NCBI GenBank assembly: GCA_039185015.1
Contig: JBCDAU010000046.1
Span: 1-42,281 of the forward strand
DNA length: 42,281 nucleotides
Source: JBCBSZ01 sp039185015
GTDB lineage: Bacteria; Actinomycetota; Acidimicrobiia; Acidimicrobiales; Poriferisodalaceae
Direction of reading: 5' to 3'
Shown in pieces: positions 33,280-42,133 of the stretch. Made by a program: the position numbers and the translations under genes. The notes under the pieces were generated by a model. The model was not told the origin of the DNA, searched no databases, and saw only the letters and a program-made list of their open reading frames with translations. Position 1 is the stretch's first letter; each line of letters opens with the position of its first letter.

Positions 33280-33321
33280 GGCAGAGCGGGGCGGACTCGG
33301 CCCCGCTCTGCCTCACCTGGA
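33271..33321. terminator. Strong bidirectional hairpin terminator (21-bp stem)
   Basis: Arms 33271-33291 and 33301-33321 are perfectly complementary over 21 bp, with a 9-base loop. It lies between the plus-strand lipoprotein and the reverse-strand secreted protein (stop at 33327), the place for a two-way terminator. No T-run follows on either strand. Confidence 0.85.
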
Positions 33322-33326
33322 ACAGA

Positions 33327-36300
33327 TCAGACCGCGAAGGCGGCGATGCCCACGACGCTCGAGCCCGGCGGGTTGTCGCCGAGGGAGCCCTCGAACGGCT
33401 CGGTCGAGAAGTTGAACACGCCGCCGTCGGTCCCGACGAGGACGTACCCGTCGCCGTAGGAGACGCCCTCGAAGATCGGTCCGTTGAGCGTGGTCCCGCC
33501 CATCGAACCGAGGAAGGGCGCCTCGAAGGCGAACACGCCGCCGTCGGAGGCGAACAGCCAGTAGCCCTCACCGTCGGGATCGATCGCCATCGACACGACC
33601 GGCTGGTTGAGCGGCGTGCCCCCCATCGAACCCTGGAACGTCGCGTCGCCGATCGAGAAGATGCCGCCGTCGGGAGCGACGAGATACACGCCCTCGCCGC
33701 TGGCTGTCGAGACCGCATCGACGATCGGGGCGTTGAGGGCGATGCCCTCGACCCCGGTCAACACCGGAGCGGCGCCCAGGGCCAGCAGGCGACCCCGGTC
33801 GGTCACGACCCACGCACCGTCGCCCTGAGGGCGGGGAGCGATGGCGGCCAGGGACTCGCCGGCCGACAGGCCGAGGAGGCTGGCCGGGCCGACGGCCGCG
33901 GCGTCGCCCAGGTTGACGACGTTGCCGAGCGAGTCGAGCACCCAGGCACCGGTGCCGGTGGCGTTCGCCTCGATGTCGACGATCACCGCACCCTCGGGCA
34001 GCGGGATCTGGTCGCCGAGCGCCGGAGCGTCGCCGAAGCCGGTCACGGCCCCGTCCTCGGTGATGATCCAGTAGCCCTGCACCTCGGCGTCGACGGCCTC
34101 GAAGGCAGGGCCCAGGTTGATGAGCAGGCTCTCGCCCGGGGCCTCGTCGACGCCGTCGTTGTCGGTGCTGATCCACAGATCGCCAGCCGTGGTCACCATG
34201 GCACCCTCGACCTTGTCGAGCACAAGGCCGTTCTGGGCCTGGAGCGTCGGCATGAGGTCGAGCGCCTCGCCCTTGGTGACCGCTCCCGGGGCGTCCGGGA
34301 TGCTGACCGGGTAGATGCGCTTCACCTCGGCGTCGCTCGCCAGCTGGTTGTCCCGCTCGACGACGAGGACCGTGTCCGGGCCGTAGGCGACGATCTCGGA
34401 GAGACCGACCCATCCACCGGCGGCGGCCGGAGCGTCCAGCTCGTAGGGGTACTGCTGCCAGGTGCCGGCGTCCATCGACGCCTCGCCGGGCGTGTACCGC
34501 CAGAGGTTGGTCTGGCCCTCGGGATCGTTGAACTGGGTGCAGTCGACGCCGTCGACCATGCCGACGTAGCCGTCCCACTCGCGCTGCTGGGCGATCCACA
34601 GGGACCCGTCGGGGGCCATGGTGATGCCCTCGAAGCCGAAGCGATTGTTCCGGCGGTCGGCGTTGGTGCCGTCATCGGCGCTGGCGGTCCAACAGGCCTG
34701 ACGGTCGTCGGGCAGACCGATCGACTGCATGACCTCGCCGTCGCCGGCGACCAGGTGGATCTGGTTCGGGGTCGAGGCGCTCATCGGGTCGGTCGGGATG
34801 CCGCCTTCGGTGGCGACCCAGAACTCCAGGGCGCCCGTGTCGGCGTTGAGCACCGCGTCGATGCCCTCGAGATCGACGCTGATCTGGTTGCCGTCACCGT
34901 CGACCAGCTCGATCGCGTCGACGATCGTCGGCGGCGTCGTCGACAGGTCGATCTGGAAGATCGTCGAGTCGGCGTAGAACGAGTCCGACACCGAGTAGGC
35001 GATGTCCGGATCGGTCGGATGGGCTGCGAGGCCCGACTGGGCACCCCACGGGATCGGCCAGCGGTTCGCGCCGTCCGGACCCGACATCAGCTGCGGGTAG
35101 GTCGGAGCCCCCTCGCCCAGCTCGTAGAGCATCAACGACGACGGGAAGCCCTCGTCGTCGACCTCGTTGGCCACGACGAGCAGGTCCTGCGACGGCAGCG
35201 CGAGCAGTCCCTCCGGGCCGATCCCGGCCGGCAGCACCTGGCGGAGCACCGGAGCCAGCGGGTTCTCGACGTCGTACACAGCCACGACGTTGGCGCGCTC
35301 GGAACCGACGAACAGGTAGTCGTCGTCGCCGAAGGTGCCGAACTCGACGGCCTCGGGCTCGTTGCCCTTGTTCTCGGCCCGTCCGAGCGGGAAGTGCCCA
35401 GTGGCGACCGTCAGGTACTCCAGCGCCTCGCCGGCCTCGAACACGACGTTGCCGCTCGTGTCGAAGATGGTGAAGCCGCGGCTGCCGCCGTCGTCGCCGC
35501 CCATCGTGCCGGCGTTCTCGGGGATGTCACCCTCGTTCGCCGTGGCGAAGTAGTCGGTCCCGATCCAGGAGACGGCATCCGGCTGCCGCTCACGGAGGAT
35601 CGTCCCGGCGAAGTCGATGATGTCGTCCTCGGTGATGTCCACGTTCGGCAGCGGCACGACGCCGGCCGAGAAGCTCGTGGTCACCGTGGCCGTCGCCAGG
35701 TCGACGATCGCCAGGGCGTTGTTCTCCTGGAGCGAGACCACAGCGATGTCGGCGGTGTTGATGTCGACGTACTCGGGCTCCGGGTCCGTCGGCTCGTTGG
35801 CGCCCGTCAGGCCGGTGAGGGCCACCGTCGACGTCGTCCAGTTGAGCGGGTCCGGGTCCGAGGTGTCGACCACGATGAGCTCACCGGCGGGGAGCTGCGG
35901 CAAGGCGCCCTCCTCACCGCTCACGACCTCGTCCTCGTCGCGCTCGTTCTCGATCACGACGGCGGCGTAGTCACCGCTCGGGGCCACAGCCACCGAGTCG
36001 GGCTGCCCACCGAGATCGATCGTGCGGACGACCGTCGGCGGCGTTGCCGTGAGGTCCATCACGATGAGGTTGCCGTCGGGGACGTCGAAGGTCGACGCTG
36101 CGTCGACCTCGCCGACCAGGGCGACGTCTCCGAGCACGGCCACGGCGGTGGGCTCACCGGCGATGTCGACTGGATCCATGAGCATCGGCGACGTCGGGTC
36201 GCTGATGTCGGCGAACCCGATCTGGCCACCGGTGGAGTCGGAGAAGATCAGCTTGGTGTCGCTGTCGTAGGCGGCGACGATCTCGGGAGCGGCGGTGTCC

Positions 36301-36494
36301 GCTCCGTCGCCGACCTCGAGCGTCGAGACCCGGTTGAAGCTCTCCGTGCCGGCCACCGGCTGCCAGTCACTCGGGCCGGCCGTGGCCGCCTCGAGATCCT
36401 GGGCCCCGGTGGGGGCGATGGCGGCCCCACTCGCGACCACCGAGACGGCGGCAGCGAGCGCGACGGCGCGCCAACGGAACGATCGGCTGCTCAT
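33327..36494 (-). CDS. Secreted protein: choice-of-anchor I domain, phytase-like esterase domain, C-terminal repeats
   Basis: A 1055-residue exported protein. Residues 1-31 are a Sec signal peptide (core about 11-25, cleavage near PTGAQD). About 50-455 follow the choice-of-anchor I beta-propeller family: AAPEIVAAYDSDTKLIF, VVSLQENNALAIVDLATATV, DYFATANEGD and GIGPEGLLALPSQDLLVVANEV. About 470-820 resemble the esterase-like/phytase-like propeller (NNRFGFEGITMAPDGSLWIAQQ). About 825-1055 hold five or six repeats of the type DGGVFAFEAPFLGSMGG. It may degrade phosphoesters or bind a surface polymer; the reaction is not shown. GGGGAG eight bases before ATG 36494 is a ribosome binding site. It is followed by the 21-bp hairpin. 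Confidence 0.85.
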   Translation of the reverse strand: MSSRSFRWRAVALAAAVSVVASGAAIAPTGAQDLEAATAGPSDWQPVAGTESFNRVSTLEVGDGADTAAPEIVAAYDSDTKLIFSDSTGGQIGFADISDPTSPMLMDPVDIAGEPTAVAVLGDVALVGEVDAASTFDVPDGNLIVMDLTATPPTVVRTIDLGGQPDSVAVAPSGDYAAVVIENERDEDEVVSGEEGALPQLPAGELIVVDTSDPDPLNWTTSTVALTGLTGANEPTDPEPEYVDINTADIAVVSLQENNALAIVDLATATVTTSFSAGVVPLPNVDITEDDIIDFAGTILRERQPDAVSWIGTDYFATANEGDIPENAGTMGGDDGGSRGFTIFDTSGNVVFEAGEALEYLTVATGHFPLGRAENKGNEPEAVEFGTFGDDDYLFVGSERANVVAVYDVENPLAPVLRQVLPAGIGPEGLLALPSQDLLVVANEVDDEGFPSSLMLYELGEGAPTYPQLMSGPDGANRWPIPWGAQSGLAAHPTDPDIAYSVSDSFYADSTIFQIDLSTTPPTIVDAIELVDGDGNQISVDLEGIDAVLNADTGALEFWVATEGGIPTDPMSASTPNQIHLVAGDGEVMQSIGLPDDRQACWTASADDGTNADRRNNRFGFEGITMAPDGSLWIAQQREWDGYVGMVDGVDCTQFNDPEGQTNLWRYTPGEASMDAGTWQQYPYELDAPAAAGGWVGLSEIVAYGPDTVLVVERDNQLASDAEVKRIYPVSIPDAPGAVTKGEALDLMPTLQAQNGLVLDKVEGAMVTTAGDLWISTDNDGVDEAPGESLLINLGPAFEAVDAEVQGYWIITEDGAVTGFGDAPALGDQIPLPEGAVIVDIEANATGTGAWVLDSLGNVVNLGDAAAVGPASLLGLSAGESLAAIAPRPQGDGAWVVTDRGRLLALGAAPVLTGVEGIALNAPIVDAVSTASGEGVYLVAPDGGIFSIGDATFQGSMGGTPLNQPVVSMAIDPDGEGYWLFASDGGVFAFEAPFLGSMGGTTLNGPIFEGVSYGDGYVLVGTDGGVFNFSTEPFEGSLGDNPPGSSVVGIAAFAV

Positions 36495-36642
36495 GCAGTG
36501 CTCCCCTTCGTGTGAACGTCGGGGAGTCTTCGCGGTCGAGCTGACGGCGAACTGGCTCCTCGGTGTCCGAAGGGTGAACGCCGGACGGAGATCCGGAGGA
36601 TTCCCGATGCGTTGGGGTCCCCGGTGACGAGATGCTCACCTC

Positions 36643-37275
36643 GTGACACGGGGAGCGGCGTTGCAGGAGCGAGTCCGGCACACGATCGGTGCGCCCGCAC
36701 CGGTCGACCTCGTCGACGCTCCCCGCAGCGCCGACGCCGACCTGGGACGACGCCTCTCCGCCGAGGACCCGACGGTGATCACCGACCTCTACGCCGTCTA
36801 CGCCGGCCGCATCCTCGCCGTCGCGCTGCGCATCGTCGGCGACCGTGGTTCGGCCGAGGACGTGGTCCAGGAGACGTTCCTCCGGGCGTGGCGCCGATCG
36901 GCCGACTTCGATCCGACGCGGGAGCTCGAGCCCTGGCTGTTCCGGATCGCCCGGAACGCTGCGCTCGACGTCGTCCGGACCAGGAACCGTCGCCCGAGGT
37001 CGGGCCTGGCCGATCCCGAGCTCGCGCTCCGGCGGGTCGTCGACCGCCATCGGGAGCACTGCCCCGAGCGGTCGGTGCACGACTCCTGGGAGGTCTGGCG
37101 GGTGCGTGCGGCGATCGACCAGCTGCCCGACATCGAACGCGACGTGGTCCGCCTCCAACACCTCGACGGGTTCACGCACCGGGAGATCGCCGGTCGGCTC
37201 GGCGTGAGCCTCGGCACCGTGAAGTCGCGGAGTCACCGGGCGCACCGGCGCCTGGCCGACGCCCTCATCGACTAG
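36643..37275 (+). CDS. ECF-type RNA polymerase sigma factor
   Basis: A 210-residue ECF sigma factor. Region 2 is DLYAVYAGRILAVALRIVGDRGSAEDVVQETFLRAWRRS and PWLFRIARNAALDVVR; region 4 is IERDVVRLQHLDGFTHREIAGRLGVSLGTVKSRSHRAHRRL. It is close to the sigma factor at 38502, sharing most of both regions. GTG 36643 is preceded six bases by GATGCT, a weaker -10. There is no anti-sigma gene next to it; the coding neighbour downstream is the winged-helix/hydrolase fusion (58 bp). It might control the secreted protein at 33327, divergent from it by 148 bp. That gap contains nothing else recognised. Confidence 0.92.
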   Translation: MTRGAALQERVRHTIGAPAPVDLVDAPRSADADLGRRLSAEDPTVITDLYAVYAGRILAVALRIVGDRGSAEDVVQETFLRAWRRSADFDPTRELEPWLFRIARNAALDVVRTRNRRPRSGLADPELALRRVVDRHREHCPERSVHDSWEVWRVRAAIDQLPDIERDVVRLQHLDGFTHREIAGRLGVSLGTVKSRSHRAHRRLADALID

Positions 37276-37333
37276 GACGGGTCTGCCGGCCGGAGCACTG
37301 TCTCCGACCCCATCCATCGACGATGCTGTACCG

Positions 37334-38518
37334 ATGACGGCGGCCCACGTGTTCGGACGATGCGTCGTCGACACCGAGCGCTACGAGATCCACCGCGACG
37401 GCGAGCTGGTTCACGTCGAGCCGCAGGTCTTCGACGTGATCCGCCACCTGATCGAGCACCGCGACCGCGTCGTGACCAAGACCGAGCTGTTGGACGCCAT
37501 CTGGGGCGACCGCTTCGTGTCGGAGTCGACCCTCTCCACCCGCATCAACGCCGCCCGCAAGGCGTTGGGCGACGACGGCAGCGCCCAAGCCGTCATCAAG
37601 ACCGTCTTCGGCCGGGGCTACCAGTTCGTCGCCGAGCTCACCGGGGCCGAGAGCCCGTCGATCCCGGCGTCGTCGCGAGATCGTCTCCGCTTCGTCGGCA
37701 CCGGTGACGGCGCCCGCCTCGCCTACGCGGTCACGGGCGACGGACCGGTGCTGGTCAAGGCGGCCAACTGGATGACGCACCTCGAGTTCGACCACGAGAG
37801 CCCCGTCTGGAGGCACTGGATCGACGACCTCAGCTCGAAGCGCTCGCTGGTCCGCTACGACGAGCGGGGCTGCGGGCTGTCCGACTGGGAGGTCGAGGAC
37901 TTCGCCTTCGACACCTGGGTGGAGGACCTCCGTGTGGTCGTCGACGAGCTCGGTCTCGACCGGTTCCCGCTGCTCGGCATCTCCCAGGGTGCTGCCGTCG
38001 CCATCGCCTTCGCCGCCCGGAACCCCGAGCGGGTGTCCGGCCTCGTCCTCGCCGGGGCCTACCCGCGGGGTCGACTCGTCCGTGCGGTCACCGAGGACGA
38101 TCACCGCGCGGCGGCGCTCGATCTCGAGCTCGCCCGAGCCGGATGGGGCGTCGAGGGCTCTCCCTTCCTCCAGGTCTTCGCCAGCCAGTTCCTGCCCGAC
38201 GGCACACGGGAGCACTGGGACGAGTTCACGGCGCTGCAGGCGCAGACCACCTCGGCGGCCAACGCCGTGCGCTTCCTCGAGACGTTCGCCCACATCGACG
38301 TGACGGCGCTCGCACCGCAGGTCCGGTGTCCGGTGCTCCTGCTCCACTCCCGCGACGAGCTGCGCGTCCCCGCGGAGAACGCCCGCGAGCTGGCCGGGCT
38401 GCTGCCCGACGCCGAGCTGGTCTCGCTCCGCAGCCGGAACCACATCCTCCAGGCCGACGAACCGGCCTGGCCGCAGTTCCTCGCAGAGGTCGACCGCTTC
38501 CTCAGCTCGCTCGACTGA
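37334..38518 (+). CDS. Winged-helix DNA-binding domain fused to alpha/beta hydrolase
   Basis: A 394-residue fusion. Residues about 7-101 are an OmpR-type winged helix (EPQVFDVIRHLIEHRDRVVTKTELLDAIWG, then TRINAARKALGDDG and VFGRGYQF), with no receiver domain. Residues about 118-392 form an alpha/beta hydrolase: nucleophile Ser217 in GISQGAA, Asp341 in HSRDEL, His370 in SRNHIL. All three catalytic residues are present. It could be a regulator whose sensor is an enzyme fold, binding or hydrolysing an ester signal. GATGCT is six bases before ATG 37334. It lies between two paralogous ECF genes and overlaps the convergent sigma gene by 17 bases. Confidence 0.88.
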   Translation: MTAAHVFGRCVVDTERYEIHRDGELVHVEPQVFDVIRHLIEHRDRVVTKTELLDAIWGDRFVSESTLSTRINAARKALGDDGSAQAVIKTVFGRGYQFVAELTGAESPSIPASSRDRLRFVGTGDGARLAYAVTGDGPVLVKAANWMTHLEFDHESPVWRHWIDDLSSKRSLVRYDERGCGLSDWEVEDFAFDTWVEDLRVVVDELGLDRFPLLGISQGAAVAIAFAARNPERVSGLVLAGAYPRGRLVRAVTEDDHRAAALDLELARAGWGVEGSPFLQVFASQFLPDGTREHWDEFTALQAQTTSAANAVRFLETFAHIDVTALAPQVRCPVLLLHSRDELRVPAENARELAGLLPDAELVSLRSRNHILQADEPAWPQFLAEVDRFLSSLD

Positions 38519-39149
38519 CCCGCACCGCCGCTGCGAGGCGGCGATGGGCGCGATGCGAGCGGGACTTCACCGTGCCGACGCTGACGCCGAGCTCCTCGGC
38601 GATCTCCCGATGCGTGAGCCCGTCGAGGTGCTGACGTCGGACGACCTCCCGCTCGACCGACGGCAGCGCATCGATGGCGGCCCGCAGCTCCCACGCCGAC
38701 CCGAGGGCGGCGGCCATCTCCTCCGGCTGCCCGTCGCGACGACCGTCGACCTGGCGCAGGAGCACCGGCTCGGGGTCCAGGTGCGACGACTGCGGCCTCG
38801 AGACCTTGGCCCGACCGAGGTCGTAGGCGGTGTTGCGGGCGATGCGCAGCACCCAGCGGTCGAGCTCGCGCTCGGGGTCGAAGGACGAGGCGGACCGCCA
38901 CAGACGGAGGAACGTCTCCTGCACGGCGTCCTCGGCGAGGGTCCGGTCGCCCGACGCCCGGAGCGCGACGGCGAGGACCCGCCCCCCGTACTGGCGGTAC
39001 AGATCGCGCACCACGGTCCGGTCGCCCGCGGCGAGGCGACGTCCGAGCGCAACGGTCGGGTCGACCGTGCGGTCCGTCCGGCAGCGGCGGTGCTGCTCGG
39101 TGTGACGGCGGGATGCACGTGCCGGAGTGGTCATCGTCGACACGCTCAC
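38502..39149 (-). CDS. ECF-type RNA polymerase sigma factor (paralogue)
   Basis: A 215-residue ECF sigma factor: region 2 DLYRQYGGRVLAVALRASGDRTLAEDAVQETFLRLWRSA and WVLRIARNTAYDLGR, region 4 VEREVVRRQHLDGLTHREIAEELGVSVGTVKSRSHRAHRRL. It is a close paralogue of the factor at 36643, probably by duplication, and their C-terminal region 4 recognition helices are almost the same. The 3' end overlaps the hydrolase fusion by 17 bases on the opposite strand. GTG 39149 is the first start; since GGGGGAGG lies right at it, the GTG at 39143 with a 5-base gap may be the real one. No anti-sigma gene is seen nearby. Confidence 0.9.
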   Translation of the reverse strand: MSVSTMTTPARASRRHTEQHRRCRTDRTVDPTVALGRRLAAGDRTVVRDLYRQYGGRVLAVALRASGDRTLAEDAVQETFLRLWRSASSFDPERELDRWVLRIARNTAYDLGRAKVSRPQSSHLDPEPVLLRQVDGRRDGQPEEMAAALGSAWELRAAIDALPSVEREVVRRQHLDGLTHREIAEELGVSVGTVKSRSHRAHRRLAAAVRVSRAS

Positions 39150-39269
39150 CTCCCCCGGTCCTCGTCAGTCGACACCCACACCTTCACGGACCGGCGCGGG
39201 GGAGTCCTGGAGAGGTCGTCCAGATCATCTTGAGATCCGAACGCGATGCCGCTGGAGGTCCGATCCCCG

Positions 39270-39275
39270 TACGAT
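39270..39275 (+). promoter_or_regulatory. -10 element of tldD (leaderless)
   Basis: TACGAT lies six bases before ATG 39282. The 132-bp gap from the sigma gene holds no other feature that I recognise. Confidence 0.5.
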
Positions 39276-39281
39276 CCGTTC

Positions 39282-40718
39282 ATGCTCCCCGCTGCGCTCG
39301 AATCACGGCTCACCGCCGCGCTGCCGACCGACGTCGACCACGCCACGCTGCGCTACGTGCGCGACCGCTCCGAGCACCTCTCCGTGCGCCAGGGCGTCAT
39401 CGAGCCGGTCAACACCCGCGCCGACGCCGGCGTGATGATCTCCGTCTGGCACGCCGGTGGCTCCGGTTACGCCGCCACGTCCGACCTCACCGAGGATGGC
39501 CTGGCCGAGGCCGTGCGGGTCGCCAAGCGTTGGGCCGCCATCACCGCCGGCCGCGGCCTGCTGAGCACCGCCCCGGTGTCGAACCCCACCGGCAGCTATG
39601 CCTCGCCGAACGACCGACCGTGGATCGAGACCACCCTCGACGCGCGACTCGAGCTGCTCACGGCCCAAGCAGCGCGGCTGGCCGTCGACGAGCGCATCGT
39701 CGACTGGAGCGCCGAGCTCGCTCACATCGAGTCGGTCTCGCTGCTGCTCACCTCCGGAGGCGGCCGGGTCGAGCAGGAGTTCCGTCACACGCTGCCCGAG
39801 CTGCGGGCCACCGCGTTCGCCGACGGTCAGGCCCAGACCCGCACCTACGGCGCCCACGCCTTCTCGGGCCAGGGCGGTGCCGAGGTCCTCGACCGGCACG
39901 GCTTCGGCGACGCGGCGCCGCGCATCGCCGAGCAGGCGCTCCAGCTCCTCTCCGCCCCGAACTGCCCGAGCGAGACGACCAACCTCGTCCTCGCCCCCGA
40001 CCAGATGGTCCTGCAGATCCACGAGTCGATCGGCCACCCGCTCGAGCTCGACCGGATCCTCGGCGACGAGCGCAACTTCGCGGGGACGAGCTTCGTCACC
40101 CCCGACATGTTCGGGTCGTTCCGGTACGGCAGCGAGCTGCTCGACGTCACCTTCGATCCCACGGTGAAGGGCCAGCTCGCCAGCTACGGCTTCGACGACG
40201 AGGGCACGCCGGCCGAGCGCCAGCACCTCATCCGCGACGGCATCCTCGAGCGCCCCCTCGGTGGTGCCGTCTCCCAGGCCCGCGCCGAGATGCCCGGCGT
40301 CGCCAACGCCCGCGCGTGTTCGTGGAACCGGCCGCCGATCGACCGGATGGCCAACCTCAACGTCGAGCCCGGCGACACGTCGTTCGACGAGATGATCGGC
40401 GCCATCGAGCGCGGGGTCTACATGGAGACCAACGTGTCCTGGTCGATCGACGACAGCCGCAACAAGTTCCAGTTCGGCTGCGAGTACGGCCGGATGATCG
40501 TGGACGGCGAGCTCGGCGAGGTGGTCCGCAACCCGAACTACCGGGGCATCTCGAAGAACTTCTGGCGCAACCTCACGGCCGTCGGCGACGGCGAGAGCTT
40601 CCAGGTGATGGGCGTGCCGAACTGCGGCAAGGGAGAACCGAACCAGGTCATCTTCGTCGGTCACGCATCGCCCCACTGCCACTTCGCCGACATCGAGGTC
40701 TTCGGAGGTGAGTCGTGA
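39282..40718 (+). CDS. tldD: TldD-type metallopeptidase subunit
   Basis: A 478-residue TldD/PmbA-superfamily protein carrying the zinc motif HESIGH (His247, Glu248, His252), which marks the catalytic TldD half of the heterodimer. Its chain follows the family, including SDLTEDGLAEAVRVAKRWA near the start and EMPGVANAR, GDGESFQVMGVPNCG near the end. TldD/TldE cleave unfolded peptides, processing microcin B17 precursor and the antitoxin CcdA in E. coli. The ATG 39282 is chosen over an upstream in-frame ATG since a -10 hexamer precedes it by six bases. It overlaps the tldE gene by four bases. Confidence 0.93.
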   Translation: MLPAALESRLTAALPTDVDHATLRYVRDRSEHLSVRQGVIEPVNTRADAGVMISVWHAGGSGYAATSDLTEDGLAEAVRVAKRWAAITAGRGLLSTAPVSNPTGSYASPNDRPWIETTLDARLELLTAQAARLAVDERIVDWSAELAHIESVSLLLTSGGGRVEQEFRHTLPELRATAFADGQAQTRTYGAHAFSGQGGAEVLDRHGFGDAAPRIAEQALQLLSAPNCPSETTNLVLAPDQMVLQIHESIGHPLELDRILGDERNFAGTSFVTPDMFGSFRYGSELLDVTFDPTVKGQLASYGFDDEGTPAERQHLIRDGILERPLGGAVSQARAEMPGVANARACSWNRPPIDRMANLNVEPGDTSFDEMIGAIERGVYMETNVSWSIDDSRNKFQFGCEYGRMIVDGELGEVVRNPNYRGISKNFWRNLTAVGDGESFQVMGVPNCGKGEPNQVIFVGHASPHCHFADIEVFGGES

Positions 40719-42052
40719 GCGCGACCGACCTCTCGACCTACGTCGACGAGCTCGTCAGCACCGCCACCGCCGACCTCCAGGGCGACGAGGTCCTCCTCGC
40801 CTCCTTCTCCGGTGAGGACTCCGACTTCGTCCGCTTCAACAAGTCGGCCGTGCGCCAGGCCGGTTCGGTGCGCGAGCGTCGCCTCGGCTTGGACCTGATC
40901 GAGGGCAAGCGCCACACCACGGCCGACGTCCCCCTCGCCGGCGACCCCGAGCTGGACACGGCGCTCATCGCCGAGACGCTGGCCTCGCTGCGCGAGCAGC
41001 GTCGCCTGGTGCCGGAGGACCCGTACCTCCTCTTCGCCACCGAGGGCCCCTCGATCGAGAAGATCGAGCAGGCCGACCTGCCCGATCCCGACGCCGCTGT
41101 CTCCGAGATCGTCGACGCCGGCCAGGGTCACGACCTCGTCGGCATCTACGCCTCGGGCACCACGCATCGGGGCTTCGCCAGCTCGCTCGGCCAGCGCCAC
41201 TGGTTCAGCGCCGGCTCCTTCGACCTCGACTGGTCCTTCTACCTCCGCGACGACAAGGCGGCGAAGAACCTCTACGCGGACACGTCGTGGAACGCCGACG
41301 CGTTCGAGCGGAAGGTCGCCTGGTCCCGCCAGCAGCTGGCGGCGCTCGACCGGGAACCCATCGACCTCGAGCGCGGCGGCTACCGCACCTACCTCGCCCC
41401 GATGGCGATCCTCGAGATCATGGACATGCTGTCCTGGGGCGGCTTCAGCATGAAGGCGCAGCAGACCAAGCAGACCCCTCTGCTGCGCATGATCACCGAG
41501 AGCGCCACCTTCCACCCTTCGGTTCGCATCACCGAGGACATCGCCGGCGGCACGGCTCCCCCGTTCCAGGAGCAGGGCTTCGCCCGACCCGACGAGGTCG
41601 TGCTCATCGAGGGCGGCAAGCTCGCCGAGCCGTTGATCTCGCCCCGCTCAGCGCAGGAGTACGAGGTCGCCACGAACGGCGCCGCCGGCCACGAGGCACC
41701 GGAGTCGGTCCACCTCGCGGCCGGCGACCTGCCGTCGGACGAGGTGCTCGAGCGCCTCGACACCGGCCTCTACGTCGGCAACCTCTGGTACCTGAACTTC
41801 TCCGACCGAGCCGCCTGCCGCACGACCGGGATGACCCGCTTCGCGACGTTCTGGGTCGAGGGCGGCGAGATCGTCGCCCCGGTCAACGTGCTCCGCTTCG
41901 ACGACACCGCGTTCCACCTGCTCGGCGACCGGCTCGTCGGCCTCACCGACGAGGCCGAGCTGCTCCCCGACGTGCTCACCTATGCCGGCCGCTCCACCAA
42001 CAGCTCCCGGCTCCCCGGCGCGTTGGTCGAGGAGATGACCTACACGCTGTGA
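40715..42052 (+). CDS. tldE: TldE/PmbA-type peptidase subunit
   Basis: A 445-residue TldE/PmbA protein, the non-metal partner of TldD: no HExxxH is present, while the N-terminal LVSTATADLQGDEVLLASFSGEDSDFVRFNKSAVRQAG and the late GLYVGNLWYLNFSDRAACRTTGMTR are typical. The heterodimer forms a chamber with a single active site in TldD, giving access only to unfolded chains. GTG 40715 overlaps the tldD stop (GTGA). A terminator-like hairpin follows the stop by nine bases. Its peptide substrate here is unknown. Confidence 0.92.
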   Translation: MSATDLSTYVDELVSTATADLQGDEVLLASFSGEDSDFVRFNKSAVRQAGSVRERRLGLDLIEGKRHTTADVPLAGDPELDTALIAETLASLREQRRLVPEDPYLLFATEGPSIEKIEQADLPDPDAAVSEIVDAGQGHDLVGIYASGTTHRGFASSLGQRHWFSAGSFDLDWSFYLRDDKAAKNLYADTSWNADAFERKVAWSRQQLAALDREPIDLERGGYRTYLAPMAILEIMDMLSWGGFSMKAQQTKQTPLLRMITESATFHPSVRITEDIAGGTAPPFQEQGFARPDEVVLIEGGKLAEPLISPRSAQEYEVATNGAAGHEAPESVHLAAGDLPSDEVLERLDTGLYVGNLWYLNFSDRAACRTTGMTRFATFWVEGGEIVAPVNVLRFDDTAFHLLGDRLVGLTDEAELLPDVLTYAGRSTNSSRLPGALVEEMTYTL

Positions 42053-42060
42053 CATCACCC

Positions 42061-42084
42061 AGCTGGGGCCCCGGAGCCCCAGCT
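42061..42084 (+). terminator. Terminator after tldE
   Basis: AGCTGGGGC, six-base loop, GCCCCAGCT: perfect 9-bp stem, nine bases after the tldE stop, followed by TCC. A second weaker stem CGGGCC/GGCCCG lies at 42099-42122 and may serve the reverse-strand gene. Confidence 0.65.
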
Positions 42085-42133
42085 TCCTCCGGTGTCCTCG
42101 GGCCTGGCGGCCCTGCGGCCCGGCCGTCCTCGA

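Noticed and set aside
33276..36515. Open frame of 1079 codons on the plus strand
   Set aside because: It is the exact antisense of the secreted 1055-aa gene, rich in Val/Arg/Asp/Gly/His with no signal peptide or family resemblance; a GC-driven shadow.
39282..42052. TldD/TldE as the maturation protease of the acidic protein system
   Set aside because: The pair is about 10 kb away with no shared operator and is a common housekeeping gene pair; a link would be speculation.
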